DNA of 64,000 nucleotides from Humisphaera borealis. Its GTDB lineage: Bacteria; Planctomycetota; Phycisphaerae; Tepidisphaerales; Tepidisphaeraceae. Made by a program: the position numbers and the translations under genes. The notes beneath the pieces are model-generated. The model was not told the origin of the DNA and did not search any database. It saw only the letters and a list, made by a program, of their open reading frames with translations. The DNA is taken from positions 2,232,001 to 2,296,000 of the forward strand of contig NZ_CP063458.1 of the NCBI RefSeq assembly GCF_015169395.1. The letters are read 5' to 3'. Positions 35,630 through 44,012 of the stretch are shown here, in pieces (position 1 is the first letter of the stretch; every line of letters starts with the position of its first letter).

Positions 35630-37090
35630 CACGATCGCCGACCCGGTCTGCCAGGCACCGTCGCTGCTGCCGGCGAACAGGGTCGGCGTCTTGCCCGTCT
35701 TGCCGGCGTAGTCGGCCATGGCCGACGCGATTGCCTTATCCTGAATGTCGCCCCGCTCGCAGAGCAACGCCACCGTTCCGCCCAGCCCGCCGCCGGTGAT
35801 CCGGGCACCGTACAGACCCTGGCGTTCCCGCTGCCGCAGCAGCATCACCAGCAGGTCGGCTTCTTCCGAACCGAGCTTCGCGTCCATCATGTACGACTGA
35901 TGGCTGGCGTACATCAGGTGGCCGGCCTTGTCGAGCGTCAGGCCGTAGTCGCGCGATCCGATGGCGGACGGGGCCATCCGGTTGGCCTCTTCCAGGAACT
36001 CGCTGAACTTTCGCACCCTTCGTGCCTCCAGCACATGGTGGTCGGCGGCGTGGACGATCTCGTAGGTTGTATCGGGGTGAACCCGGGTCGCCGTGTCGAT
36101 CGTGGGACCATATTTGAGAAGGAATTCGCCGCCACGAATCTGGTCCGGAAGCCGCGAGCGGAAGATGCGCTTGTAGTCTTCAGGATCGAGGTTCGCGAGG
36201 TAGCCGTTGAGCGGGTCGGCGACCAGTTCGCGGCCGGCGGCGGCGCCGATGTGCTTCATCGTCGCCAGGATGATCTTGTGGGCCATGAACGCCGCGCAGC
36301 GGGTCTTGCCGTACTGCCCCCCGCCGACGCTGTGCCGCACGCCGGTGTCGATGCCGACGAAACGCATGTTCGGCGGCACCGCCAGCGGCGCGAGCAGTTC
36401 GTGCGGCTGGCACTTCATCCGGAGAAGCTGGCCAGAAAGGCCTGCCACGCTCGTCGCCTGGTCCATGATGCCGCAAGGTGCGCCGACCACGTCATTCTCC
36501 ACCCGCTGGCACAGCGCGGCGAGGTCCATCGACAAGATCGAAGCGTCTCGCGAAATCCTAAGGTGATCGACCAGCACCGACATTGTCGCGACTTCGATCG
36601 CCGCCGACGAACTGACCCCCGCGCCCAGCGGCACCGTACTGAGCAAGGCAATGTTCAGACCTGCGACGGAAGGCTTGGCGAGATCGACCAACCCGGCGAC
36701 GTGCAGCACATGCAGGCACCCGGCAAGGTACGCCGCCCATTGCCGTCCCGGCTCGGCGAACTCACGACGCAGGTCAGCGGTGGGCATCGCGGCCAGGGCG
36801 TCGAGGGGAATTCGCAGCGTGAACGGCTTGTGCTCGTCGAACAGATTGAACGAGAAGACCTGCACCTGCCGGTCGTCGCGCTCTTGAATCGCGACCGCCG
36901 CTGCCCGATCGAGCGGCATCTCGCAGACGAGCGACCCTGTGTAGTCGGCGATCCCGCCCATGACGTCGAGCCGGCCCGGAGCCCGGGCGATACGAACCGG
37001 CCGGGAGGGAGCGAAATCAACGGCAAGTTCGTCGCGCAGCCGGGCCAACAGTGCCGGGACGGGTTGCTGCGATAGGAGCGATAAAGACAC
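35627..37090 (-). CDS. GHMP kinase, galactokinase/L-arabinokinase-like
   Basis: A sugar-1-kinase of the GHMP superfamily. Signatures are APGRLDVMGGIADYTGS (about residues 37-53), the ATP-binding PLGAGVSSSAAIEVAT, and the C-terminal ARITGGGLGGTVALL. The MGGIADY wording is closer to what I recall of plant L-arabinokinase (ARA1) than to bacterial GalK, which has GEHTDYNGG. The start is uncertain: GTG at 37090 (AAGGAAG upstream, 487 residues) or TTG at 37120. Product would be a sugar 1-phosphate. Neighbour CysQ-like phosphatase is on the same strand downstream. Confidence 0.85.
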   Translation of the reverse strand: MSLSLLSQQPVPALLARLRDELAVDFAPSRPVRIARAPGRLDVMGGIADYTGSLVCEMPLDRAAAVAIQERDDRQVQVFSFNLFDEHKPFTLRIPLDALAAMPTADLRREFAEPGRQWAAYLAGCLHVLHVAGLVDLAKPSVAGLNIALLSTVPLGAGVSSSAAIEVATMSVLVDHLRISRDASILSMDLAALCQRVENDVVGAPCGIMDQATSVAGLSGQLLRMKCQPHELLAPLAVPPNMRFVGIDTGVRHSVGGGQYGKTRCAAFMAHKIILATMKHIGAAAGRELVADPLNGYLANLDPEDYKRIFRSRLPDQIRGGEFLLKYGPTIDTATRVHPDTTYEIVHAADHHVLEARRVRKFSEFLEEANRMAPSAIGSRDYGLTLDKAGHLMYASHQSYMMDAKLGSEEADLLVMLLRQRERQGLYGARITGGGLGGTVALLCERGDIQDKAIASAMADYAGKTGKTPTLFAGSSDGAWQTGSAIV

Positions 37091-37137
37091 GATGGTTGAG
37101 GCTTCCTTATGACGGGGCAATCAGGATAACTGGGCTA

Positions 37138-37692
37138 TCAGGGCCGATTCCCCTTGGCCCTTCCGACGCCATCTTCTTCGATCTTCTTGCCCGGCGGCGG
37201 CTCGATGATCAGCTTATCGAAGAGACGACCGCCACCCTTCTGCTCGGGGCCGCCGGCGGTTTCGAAGCTGGCGGTCAGGACGAACTCGCGGCCTTCACTG
37301 ATCTTGTCGTCGGCGAGTTGGAACGTATAGGCCCGCAGGGCAGGACTCCAGTGGGCTTCCTGTTCTTCCCGTGTCAGCAGTGTTCCCTTCCAGGGACCAC
37401 CAAGACGCTGTCCGATCATGTTGGGGTTGTATTTCTTGTAACCCCAAAGTTCGAAGAGCATGGTCCCGTTGCCGCGGGTGGGCTCGTTATAAGAGTCCAG
37501 AAGCTCAACGACGGCCTCGACGCCGTCGGGCTTCTTGTCGCCGGTCCAGTCTTTCACCCGGGTAAAGGAAGGATGAATGCGAAGCTTCGCCGGGCCGAAC
37601 TCTTCGGGCCGGGTGATTCCGGACGATTGCGAGCAACCCCCGGCGAACAGACCGAGACTCGCCAGGCACAAAACAGCAGACAAACGGCGCAT
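37138..37692 (-). CDS. Putative lipoprotein, unknown function
   Basis: A 184-residue protein with a lipoprotein signal: basic start, hydrophobic core and lipobox LFAGGC with Cys20. The mature part is hydrophilic and beta-rich in look (KLRIHPSFTRVKDWTGDKKPDGVEAVVELLDSY), possibly a beta-sandwich. The ATG at 37692 is chosen for the signal peptide; the frame is open 26 codons further. I do not recognise the family, though similar small lipoproteins occur in planctomycetes. It lies between msrB and the GHMP kinase on the same strand. Confidence 0.75.
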   Translation of the reverse strand: MRRLSAVLCLASLGLFAGGCSQSSGITRPEEFGPAKLRIHPSFTRVKDWTGDKKPDGVEAVVELLDSYNEPTRGNGTMLFELWGYKKYNPNMIGQRLGGPWKGTLLTREEQEAHWSPALRAYTFQLADDKISEGREFVLTASFETAGGPEQKGGGRLFDKLIIEPPPGKKIEEDGVGRAKGNRP

Positions 37693-37800
37693 ACCGGGAT
37701 GGTGAAGAAGAAGCCCGCCAGTGTCAAACGACCTGGCGGGCTTCGGGGCTCGAATCAATCTATTTTGCAATCGCGGGAAATCGCAACGATCAATGCCGTT

Positions 37801-38436
37801 CTACTTCGCCGGCTGGGTGGCGGGCTTGGTCGCCGAAGACTCTGCGGCGGGGTCGGCAAGTTTGACGAGCTCTTCCTTGCCGAAAAACTTAAGCGATTCC
37901 GAGTTCACGCAATGCCGCTTGCCGGTGGGAGGCGGGCCGTCGTCGAAAACGTGACCCAGGTGTCCGCCGCAACGGCCGCACAGGATCTCTTCGCGAACCA
38001 TGCCGTAGGCGCGGTCTATTTCGGTGACCACATTCCCCTCGGCAACCGGCTTGAAGAAGCTCGGCCAGCCGGTGCCGGAATTGAACTTGGCATCCGACGA
38101 GAACAGCGGCAAACCGCAACCGACGCAGGCGTAGACGCCTTCCTTCTTGTTATCGAGCAGTGTTCCGCAGAACGGGCGTTCGGTGCCCTTGGCGCGGACC
38201 ACTTTGTACGCTTCCGGCCCCAGTTGCTTGAGCCATTCCTCGTCAGTTTTGACCACGCGGGCGGTCTCGACGGGGACGAGCTTTGCATTCTTGTCGTAAA
38301 CGGCAACCTTCACCACGGCGGACTCCTTTTTGTCGGACTTGCCACTTCCCGGGGCAGCCAGTGAACTGAGCTGGTACAACCCCAAGCCCGCGGCAATCGT
38401 CGCCACGCCCACGCCACACCATTTCGCGAACCGCAT
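37801..38436 (-). CDS. msrB: Exported peptide-methionine (R)-S-oxide reductase
   Basis: MsrB reduces methionine-R-sulfoxide in proteins. The 211-residue protein has an AGGAG ribosome binding site and an N-terminal membrane/signal segment (GVGVATIAAGLGLYQLSSLAA), so it acts outside the cytoplasm. The MsrB domain spans about 65-190: zinc ligands Cys104/Cys107 (ACVGCG) and Cys153/Cys156 (LCGRCGGHLGHVFDDGP), substrate motif GTGWPSF, and catalytic Cys176 in RHCVNS. A Cys at 90 (PFCGTLL) could be the resolving residue. A Thr/Pro/Ala-rich tail ends the protein. Confidence 0.95.
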   Translation of the reverse strand: MRFAKWCGVGVATIAAGLGLYQLSSLAAPGSGKSDKKESAVVKVAVYDKNAKLVPVETARVVKTDEEWLKQLGPEAYKVVRAKGTERPFCGTLLDNKKEGVYACVGCGLPLFSSDAKFNSGTGWPSFFKPVAEGNVVTEIDRAYGMVREEILCGRCGGHLGHVFDDGPPPTGKRHCVNSESLKFFGKEELVKLADPAAESSATKPATQPAK

Positions 38437-38529
38437 TGAAACTCCTGTTGGTTGAACCACGATTGCTTGACTGTACGCGTCAAAGCCCGACATTTCGACC
38501 GCAGTCTGCGGGTCGATGCACGCCGCATT

Positions 38530-38544
38530 GACTGTAGTACAGTC
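38530..38544. promoter_or_regulatory. 15-bp perfect palindrome between divergent msrB and Nudix genes
   Basis: GACTGTAGTACAGTC is a perfect odd palindrome centred on a G, 22 nt before the Nudix start codon and about 95 nt before msrB. It overlaps a TTGACT that could be a -35 box. The CTGTA-TACAG arms resemble LexA-type operators of Proteobacteria, but the regulator here is unknown. Confidence 0.4.
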
Positions 38545-38565
38545 GAACCCTTCAACTTATTTAAG

Positions 38566-38985
38566 ATGCAAGAATACGCCTGCGGGTTTCTATTTTCTGA
38601 AGATCGCTCGCGTGTCCTGCTGATCCGCAAACGCCGGCCGGCCTGGCAGGCGGGAAAACTCAACGGCGTCGGCGGGAAGATTGAGCCCGGCGAAACGCCG
38701 TTGCAGGCCATGCGACGCGAGTTTCGTGAGGAAGCCGGCGTCGACATCGCCGACTGGCAGCAGGTCCTCCGCCTGAGCGGCCCGGACTGGGTGGGGCATT
38801 TCTTCCGCGCCTTTGGCAACGTCGGTCAGGCGTATGCGGTCACCGACGAATTGCTGGAACTGCACAAAACCGCCTCGCTGCCGAAGGATACGATCCCAAA
38901 CCTTCAATGGATGATTCCGATACTGCTGGACGATGAGGTGGCGAGCGGTCTGTACGCGGTGGCGGTCACCCCGAGTGTCGGATGA
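38566..38985 (+). CDS. Nudix hydrolase, MutT/NUDT1-like
   Basis: A 139-residue Nudix protein. The full Nudix box is present: GKIEPGETPLQAMRREFREE followed by AGVDI. Preceding residues RKRRPAWQAGKLNGVGGK resemble the NUDT1/MTH1 branch, so hydrolysis of oxidised purine dNTPs is plausible, but other nucleoside diphosphate derivatives are possible. The ATG at 38566 begins at the family N-terminus (EYACGFLF) and avoids an improbable 38-residue extension. Divergent from msrB, another oxidative-damage gene, with a palindrome between them. Confidence 0.9.
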   Translation: MQEYACGFLFSEDRSRVLLIRKRRPAWQAGKLNGVGGKIEPGETPLQAMRREFREEAGVDIADWQQVLRLSGPDWVGHFFRAFGNVGQAYAVTDELLELHKTASLPKDTIPNLQWMIPILLDDEVASGLYAVAVTPSVG

Positions 38986-39052
38986 TCGAACGCATACAGA
39001 CGCACGACCGTGCTATGGATTCCCTTACGCCGATGAGATCGTCTGATAAGAT

Positions 39053-39649
39053 ATGGCCATGGGATTGCCCGCAGTATCTCGGATGACGGTGCAGGAGTAC
39101 CTGGCCTTTGAAGACCCCGGCGGTCAGCGGTATGAGTTCCGCGAAGGGGATCTGCTTTCAATGGCGGGTGGGACCGCAGAACACAGCCTGATCGGCATGA
39201 ATGCCTGCGGCGAGTTGCGAAACCGCTTGGCTGGCTCAGGCTGCACCGTCTACAACAGCGATCTGCGGGTAAAAATCCCGCGCAAGGTCCGCTATTACTA
39301 CTCCGACGGCATCGTCGCCTGCGGCAAACCGCAGTTCGAACTGTCCGGCCTGAAGAAGGTCGCGATTCTGAACCCCAAGGCCATCATCGAAGTGTTGAGC
39401 GAGTCGACCGAAGCCCTCGACCGCGGCGACAAGTTTACCGACTACCGAACGATCGATTCCCTGGCGCAGTACGTTCTGATCTCCCAAACGACGCCACGCG
39501 TCGAGACCTACCTGCGGCAAGACGGCGGCGCCTGGAAGTTCGAAACCTTTGAACGACTCGAGGCCGTCGCCAGGCTTGAAGCGCTTGGCATCGAACTGCC
39601 GCTCCGGCAAATCTACGAGGGGATCGAGTTCCCCCCGCCAGTCGACTGA
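39053..39649 (+). CDS. Uma2 family (DUF820) putative endonuclease
   Basis: A 198-residue protein of the Uma2/DUF820 family (PF05685), which has a PD-(D/E)XK nuclease-like fold. Motifs are SRMTVQEYLAFEDPGGQRYEF, a hydrophobic strand with SDGIVACGKP, and PKAIIEVLSESTEALDRGDK (the typical IEVLSxST and RGDK). These genes are very numerous in cyanobacteria and planctomycetes; biochemical role is unsettled. No restriction partner is next to it. The start ATG at 39053 has no strong ribosome binding site; a second in-frame ATG follows two codons later. Confidence 0.9.
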   Translation: MAMGLPAVSRMTVQEYLAFEDPGGQRYEFREGDLLSMAGGTAEHSLIGMNACGELRNRLAGSGCTVYNSDLRVKIPRKVRYYYSDGIVACGKPQFELSGLKKVAILNPKAIIEVLSESTEALDRGDKFTDYRTIDSLAQYVLISQTTPRVETYLRQDGGAWKFETFERLEAVARLEALGIELPLRQIYEGIEFPPPVD

Positions 39650-39680
39650 ACCTGCGGCCCATTCATCCCTTCACGACCGC

Positions 39681-42116
39681 ATGCCCAAGTGTTACCGTCT
39701 GGCCGTGCCCGCACATCGAATCCACGCGAACGCGAAAATCCCGTCCCTGCTCCTGGTCGTCGGCGTGCTGCTGGCCGGCTGTCGCGGCGGCGCGGAGAAG
39801 GCTTCGTCCCAGCCTTTGCGTCAACCGTTGCCGCAGCCCGAGGTCACGACACGTCCCGCATTCGACCAGAATCGCATGGCCGACGCAGATCGCGCCATTA
39901 CCGACGCCATCGGCCGGGGCGAGATTCCCGGCGCGGTGCTGGTTGTCGGTCGCGGCGACAGGACCGGCGGGACCATCATTTACAAAAAGGCGTATGGCAA
40001 TCGCGCCGTCCAGCCGGCCTCTCTGCCGATGGCGACGGATACCTTGTTTGACATGGCGTCGCTGTCCAAGCCGATGGGCTGTGCCTCGTCCGTCATGGTG
40101 CTGATCGAACGCGGGCGGATCGACCCGAATCGCCCCGTCGCGACCTACCTGCCGGAGTTCGGCCAGAACGGCAAGGACAAGATCACCGTCGCTCAACTGC
40201 TGCTGCACCAGGGCGGGCTGATTCCCGATAACGCGCTTGCCGACTACCAGAACAGCCCGGCCGTCGCGTGGGAGAAGATCTGTTCCCTCAAGCCGCAGAC
40301 GCCGGCCGGGACGGCGTTCAAATACACCGACGTGGGCTACATCGTCCTGGGCAAGCTCGTCGAGAAAGTCTCCGGCCAATCGTTGAACGACTTCGCCCGC
40401 GAGAACATCTTCGAACCGGCCGGCATGACATCGACGGGCTACCTTCCGCCGCCCGATCGAAAGCAGAACGCCGCGCCGACCGAGCAACGCGAGGGGCGCT
40501 GGATGATCGGCGAAGTCCACGACCCACGGGCCTACCTGCTGGGCGGCGTCGCCGGCCACGCCGGGCTTTTCTCGACCGCCGACGACACCGGCCGCTTCTG
40601 CCGCATGCTGCTCAACGGCGGCACGATCGACGGCCGGCAGGTGTTCAAACCTTCAACCGTCGCGCTGATGACGCGGCCGCAATCGCTCCCCGATGGCACC
40701 AACCTGCGTACCTTCGGCTTCGACTGCGACACCGCGTATTCCAGCCCGCGGGGCGAACGCTTTCCGAAAGGCGTCAGCTTCGGGCACACCGGTTTCACCG
40801 GTACCAGTCTTTGGATCGATCCAGTGAACGACAGTTTCGTCGTGCTGCTGACCAATTCCGTGCATCCCAACGGCAAGGGCAAGGCCACGCCGCTGCGCCG
40901 GCAGATCGGCACGATCGCCGCCGAGGCGCTGCTGGGACCGCAACCGGGGACAAGCGCAACCGCCACCCCAGCCGCCGAGTCAACCGGCCCGGTTGCGACG
41001 GGCATCGACGTACTGGCACAGAACGGCTTCGCTCCGCTCCGCGGCAAGCGCGTGGCGCTGGTGACCAACCAAACCGGCATCGACCGCCGGGGCCGCCGCA
41101 CGGTCGATCTGCTCGCCGCCGCCGACGGCGTAAAGCTCGTCAAGCTCTTCTCACCCGAGCACGGCCTGTTCGGCATGCTCGACGACAAGGTGTCGGACAT
41201 GACCGACCCCAAGACCGGCCTGCACGTCTACAGCCTGTACGGAAAGACGAGGAAACCAACGCCCGAGATGATGGCGGGCGTCGATACCCTCGTGTTCGAC
41301 ATCCAGGACGCCGGCGCCCGGTACTACACCTACGTCTCGACGATGGGTCTCTGCATGGAAGCCTGTGCGGCGGCCAGGGTGACGATGGTAGTCCTCGACC
41401 GCCCGAACCCGACGACCGGCAACATCGTCGACGGCCCGATCGCCGACGACAAATCCCTCAACTTCGTCGGCTACGCCCCGATCCCCGTCAGCCACGGCAT
41501 GACCGTCGGCGAGCTGGCGAAGATGTACAACCTCGATCGCAAAATCGGCTGCGATCTGCAAGTCATCGAAATGACCGGCTGGCGGCGCGACCTCTGGTTC
41601 GATCAGACGGGGCTCACCTGGATCAACCCATCACCCAACCTCCGCAGCCCGACGCAGGCGCTGCTGTACCTCGGTATCGGGCAGATCGAGATGACGAACG
41701 TATCAGTCGGCCGGGGAACGGATTTTCCGTTCGAGGTGGTCGCCGCGCCGTGGATCGACGCCGAGAAACTCTCAGCCGCCCTGACGGCGGAGAAGCTGCC
41801 GGGCCTGTCCTTCGCGCCGATCACCTTCACCCCGACCGCCAGCAAGTTCGCCAACACCGCTTGCTTTGGTGTACGTATTTCGGTCACCGACCGCACGACG
41901 GTGGAACCCGTCAAGCTCGGCACCGCGCTCGCATGGCATCTGCGCCGCCTCGGCGGCGACACCTTCGAGATCGACAAGGTCAACGTCCTGCTCAAGAGCG
42001 AAGCGACCATCGCAGCCATCAAGTCGGCGAAGACTCCCTCGGAGATCGCCAGCACCTGGCCCGAAACCCTGGCGGCGTTTCGGGCGACACGGGCGAAGTA
42101 CCTGATTTATCGATAG
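39681..42116 (+). CDS. Fusion lipoprotein: beta-lactamase-fold (AmiE-like) + DUF1343 (NamZ/GH171-like)
   Basis: An 811-residue lipoprotein (lipobox VLLAGC, Cys34). Residues about 65-430 are a serine beta-lactamase/esterase-fold domain: SxxK motif S127-L-S-K130, YTD at the second motif (FKYTDVGYIVLG) and HTG as the third (GHTGFTGTS). Residues about 440-811 are a DUF1343 domain: GKRVALVTNQTGIDRRG, LFSPEHGLFG, DIQDAGARYYTYVSTMG, VLDRPNP. DUF1343 includes NamZ, an exo-beta-N-acetylmuramidase (GH171); in Bacillus subtilis NamZ works with AmiE, a beta-lactamase-family amidase. Here both appear in one chain, suggesting stepwise removal of peptide and MurNAc from wall fragments. A symporter gene starts 9 nt later. 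The enzyme activities are inferred. Confidence 0.88.
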   Translation: MPKCYRLAVPAHRIHANAKIPSLLLVVGVLLAGCRGGAEKASSQPLRQPLPQPEVTTRPAFDQNRMADADRAITDAIGRGEIPGAVLVVGRGDRTGGTIIYKKAYGNRAVQPASLPMATDTLFDMASLSKPMGCASSVMVLIERGRIDPNRPVATYLPEFGQNGKDKITVAQLLLHQGGLIPDNALADYQNSPAVAWEKICSLKPQTPAGTAFKYTDVGYIVLGKLVEKVSGQSLNDFARENIFEPAGMTSTGYLPPPDRKQNAAPTEQREGRWMIGEVHDPRAYLLGGVAGHAGLFSTADDTGRFCRMLLNGGTIDGRQVFKPSTVALMTRPQSLPDGTNLRTFGFDCDTAYSSPRGERFPKGVSFGHTGFTGTSLWIDPVNDSFVVLLTNSVHPNGKGKATPLRRQIGTIAAEALLGPQPGTSATATPAAESTGPVATGIDVLAQNGFAPLRGKRVALVTNQTGIDRRGRRTVDLLAAADGVKLVKLFSPEHGLFGMLDDKVSDMTDPKTGLHVYSLYGKTRKPTPEMMAGVDTLVFDIQDAGARYYTYVSTMGLCMEACAAARVTMVVLDRPNPTTGNIVDGPIADDKSLNFVGYAPIPVSHGMTVGELAKMYNLDRKIGCDLQVIEMTGWRRDLWFDQTGLTWINPSPNLRSPTQALLYLGIGQIEMTNVSVGRGTDFPFEVVAAPWIDAEKLSAALTAEKLPGLSFAPITFTPTASKFANTACFGVRISVTDRTTVEPVKLGTALAWHLRRLGGDTFEIDKVNVLLKSEATIAAIKSAKTPSEIASTWPETLAAFRATRAKYLIYR

Positions 42117-42125
42117 CACTCATCA

Positions 42126-43661
42126 ATGACTTGGATCGACCTCATCATCATCGCCGGCTATCTCGGCGGCATCTGCATGCTCGGTGTGATGTTCACCCGC
42201 CGGCAGAAGACGACCCGCCATTACTTCACCGGCGACCGCTCCATTCCCGCCTGGGCGGTCGCCGCTTCGATCGTCGCCACCGAGACGTCCACCGTTACCT
42301 TTATCTCCGTCCCAGGCATTGCCTTCGCGCGTGGCGGGAACTTCACCTTCCTGCAACTGGCGATGGGCTACATCGTCGGGCGGATTGTCATCACGTTCCT
42401 GTTCATCCCCCGCTACTTTCGCGGCGAGCTACAGACCGTTTACCAGCTTCTGCAAACCCGCTTCGGTACGCCGGCTCGCATGGTCTCGGCGTCGCTCTTC
42501 GTCGTGATGCGCAACATCGCCGACGGAATCCGCATGCTCCTGACGGCGATCGTTTTGGCCGCGGTATATGTGGCGTTCGTTCCCGGTCACGACACCGACG
42601 GCGGACGCGAGATCGCGACCGTCGTGGCACTGCTGCTGCTTGGTGCGGTCATGATCCTCTTCACCTACTTCGGCGGGATTGAAGCCGTTGTCTGGGTGGA
42701 AGTGCTGCAACTGGGCATCTACCTCGCCGGCGCGATCGCCGCGATGTGGGTACTGGCCGCCAATGTCTCGGGAGGCCTGCCGGGCGCGATCGATCTCGGC
42801 GACCGGTTCGCCAAGCTGACCGTGTTCGACTTCAGCTTTGACCTGGCCAAAACCTACACATTCTGGTCCGGCGTCGTCGGCGGGTGCTTCCTGACAATGT
42901 CCACCCACGGCACCGACCAGTACATGGTTCAGCGATATCTCTGCACCGATCGTCCGTCCCGCGCCGGCGCGGCGCTGCTGGCCAGCGGCCTGATCGTGTT
43001 CGTGCAGTTTGTTCTGTTCCTATTGATCGGCGTTCTGCTGTTCGCGTTCTATCGTCCATTCGAGCAGGCCGGCTACGCCACGTCCGCCGTGACAACATTC
43101 CCGTTCGCGTCGCCCGATCGCGTGTTCCCCGACTTTATCACCAAACATCTGCCGACAGGGCTGTCAGGCCTGGTGGTGGCGGCGATCTTCGCGGCCGCGC
43201 TGTCGTCGAGCCTCTCCGCGATCGCCGGCACCGTGGTCAATGACCTTTACAAGCCACTGAAACCCGCCAGGACGGACGGTCACTATCTGACCGTCGGCAA
43301 GGTGTTGATCCTGGTGTTCGGCGTCATTCAGACCGCCGTCGCGCTGGCGGCGATCAGGTCAGCCAGCAGCGCCCTCAGCAATGTGCTGACCGTCGCCGGC
43401 TTGGTGAACGGCCCGGTGCTCGGTCTATTCCTGGTCGGGGCGATGAGCAAGCGCATCCCCCAGTCCGCCGCGATCGCCGGGATGGCGGTCAGTGCGGTCG
43501 CGATGGTCGGGCTCTGGTGGTTCGGGGGGAAGTGGGTGGCGTGGACGTGGTATCCGTTGATCGGCAGTGCGATCGTCATCATCGTGGCATTCATTGCGAT
43601 GCCGGTCTTCTCGCCCCTCGGTCGCGATGATCGCCGTGGCTCTGACAGCGCTCTCGGCTGA
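42126..43661 (+). CDS. Sodium:solute symporter (SSS family)
   Basis: A 511-residue integral membrane protein with about 13 hydrophobic segments. Family features are YLGGICMLGVMFTRRQKTT, then YFTGDRSIPAWAVAASIVAT with TETSTVTFISVPG in the next segment, GTDQYMVQRYLCTD, and ALSSSLSAIAGTVVNDLYKP (the Na2-site Ser-rich stretch). It starts 9 nt after the AmiE/NamZ-like gene, so co-expression is near certain. By context the cargo could be MurNAc, GlcNAc or a muropeptide fragment, but SSS substrates cannot be read from sequence by eye. Confidence 0.92.
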   Translation: MTWIDLIIIAGYLGGICMLGVMFTRRQKTTRHYFTGDRSIPAWAVAASIVATETSTVTFISVPGIAFARGGNFTFLQLAMGYIVGRIVITFLFIPRYFRGELQTVYQLLQTRFGTPARMVSASLFVVMRNIADGIRMLLTAIVLAAVYVAFVPGHDTDGGREIATVVALLLLGAVMILFTYFGGIEAVVWVEVLQLGIYLAGAIAAMWVLAANVSGGLPGAIDLGDRFAKLTVFDFSFDLAKTYTFWSGVVGGCFLTMSTHGTDQYMVQRYLCTDRPSRAGAALLASGLIVFVQFVLFLLIGVLLFAFYRPFEQAGYATSAVTTFPFASPDRVFPDFITKHLPTGLSGLVVAAIFAAALSSSLSAIAGTVVNDLYKPLKPARTDGHYLTVGKVLILVFGVIQTAVALAAIRSASSALSNVLTVAGLVNGPVLGLFLVGAMSKRIPQSAAIAGMAVSAVAMVGLWWFGGKWVAWTWYPLIGSAIVIIVAFIAMPVFSPLGRDDRRGSDSALG

Positions 43662-43709
43662 CACAGGTGTGTAAACTACAACTCGCAAACGGACGAGCGG
43701 GGAAATCTC

Positions 43710-43922
43710 ATGAAACCTCGATCGAAGATATGCGTGCTGGCTGTCATGGTCTTGACGAGTTCGGGATGCTGTATTGTCCGCTGGGGAGTGGGGATCGATG
43801 CCGACCCGTTCTGTATCGATTATATGAGAAAGAATTGCTGTGGCGGTCCGACCACACAACCCTCGCAGGATCGTCCAAACACCGCAACAACCTCACCATC
43901 TGCTGACGCTATTGGGCGTTAG
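43710..43922 (+). CDS. Small Cys-rich putative lipoprotein
   Basis: A 70-residue protein with GGGGAA 7-8 nt before its ATG. A basic start and hydrophobic stretch (ICVLAVMVLTSSGC) look like a lipoprotein signal, although the lipobox is imperfect (SSGC). The mature part has several further cysteines (CIVRW, FCIDY, NCCGG) and a Thr/Ser/Pro-rich tail. I do not recognise a family. It lies 48 nt after the symporter and may be part of the same operon. A GTAGGG repeat pair begins 5 nt after its stop. Confidence 0.55.
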   Translation: MKPRSKICVLAVMVLTSSGCCIVRWGVGIDADPFCIDYMRKNCCGGPTTQPSQDRPNTATTSPSADAIGR

Positions 43923-43926
43923 CGCT

Positions 43927-44012
43927 GTAGGGTCCGCCTTGGCGGACGCGCCGCGTTCCCCGGGATGTGGTGTGCGGTTTCACGAATGCCCGTCCGCCAA
44001 GGCGGACCCTAC
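43927..44012. repeat. Paired inverted repeat, GTAGGGTCCGCC family
   Basis: A perfect 22-bp inverted repeat: GTAGGGTCCGCCTTGGCGGA+CG at 43927-43948 and its complement at 43991-44012, with a 42-nt spacer. Each arm contains its own palindrome TCCGCC/GGCGGA. The right half supplies the last ten codons and stop of the ROK kinase gene on the minus strand. A third, single copy lies at 50424-50445. Confidence 0.9.

Noticed and set aside
40268-42682. 804-codon frame overlapping the AmiE/NamZ-like fusion gene
   Set aside because: Arg-rich composition without motifs; an offset-frame shadow of two well-supported genes.
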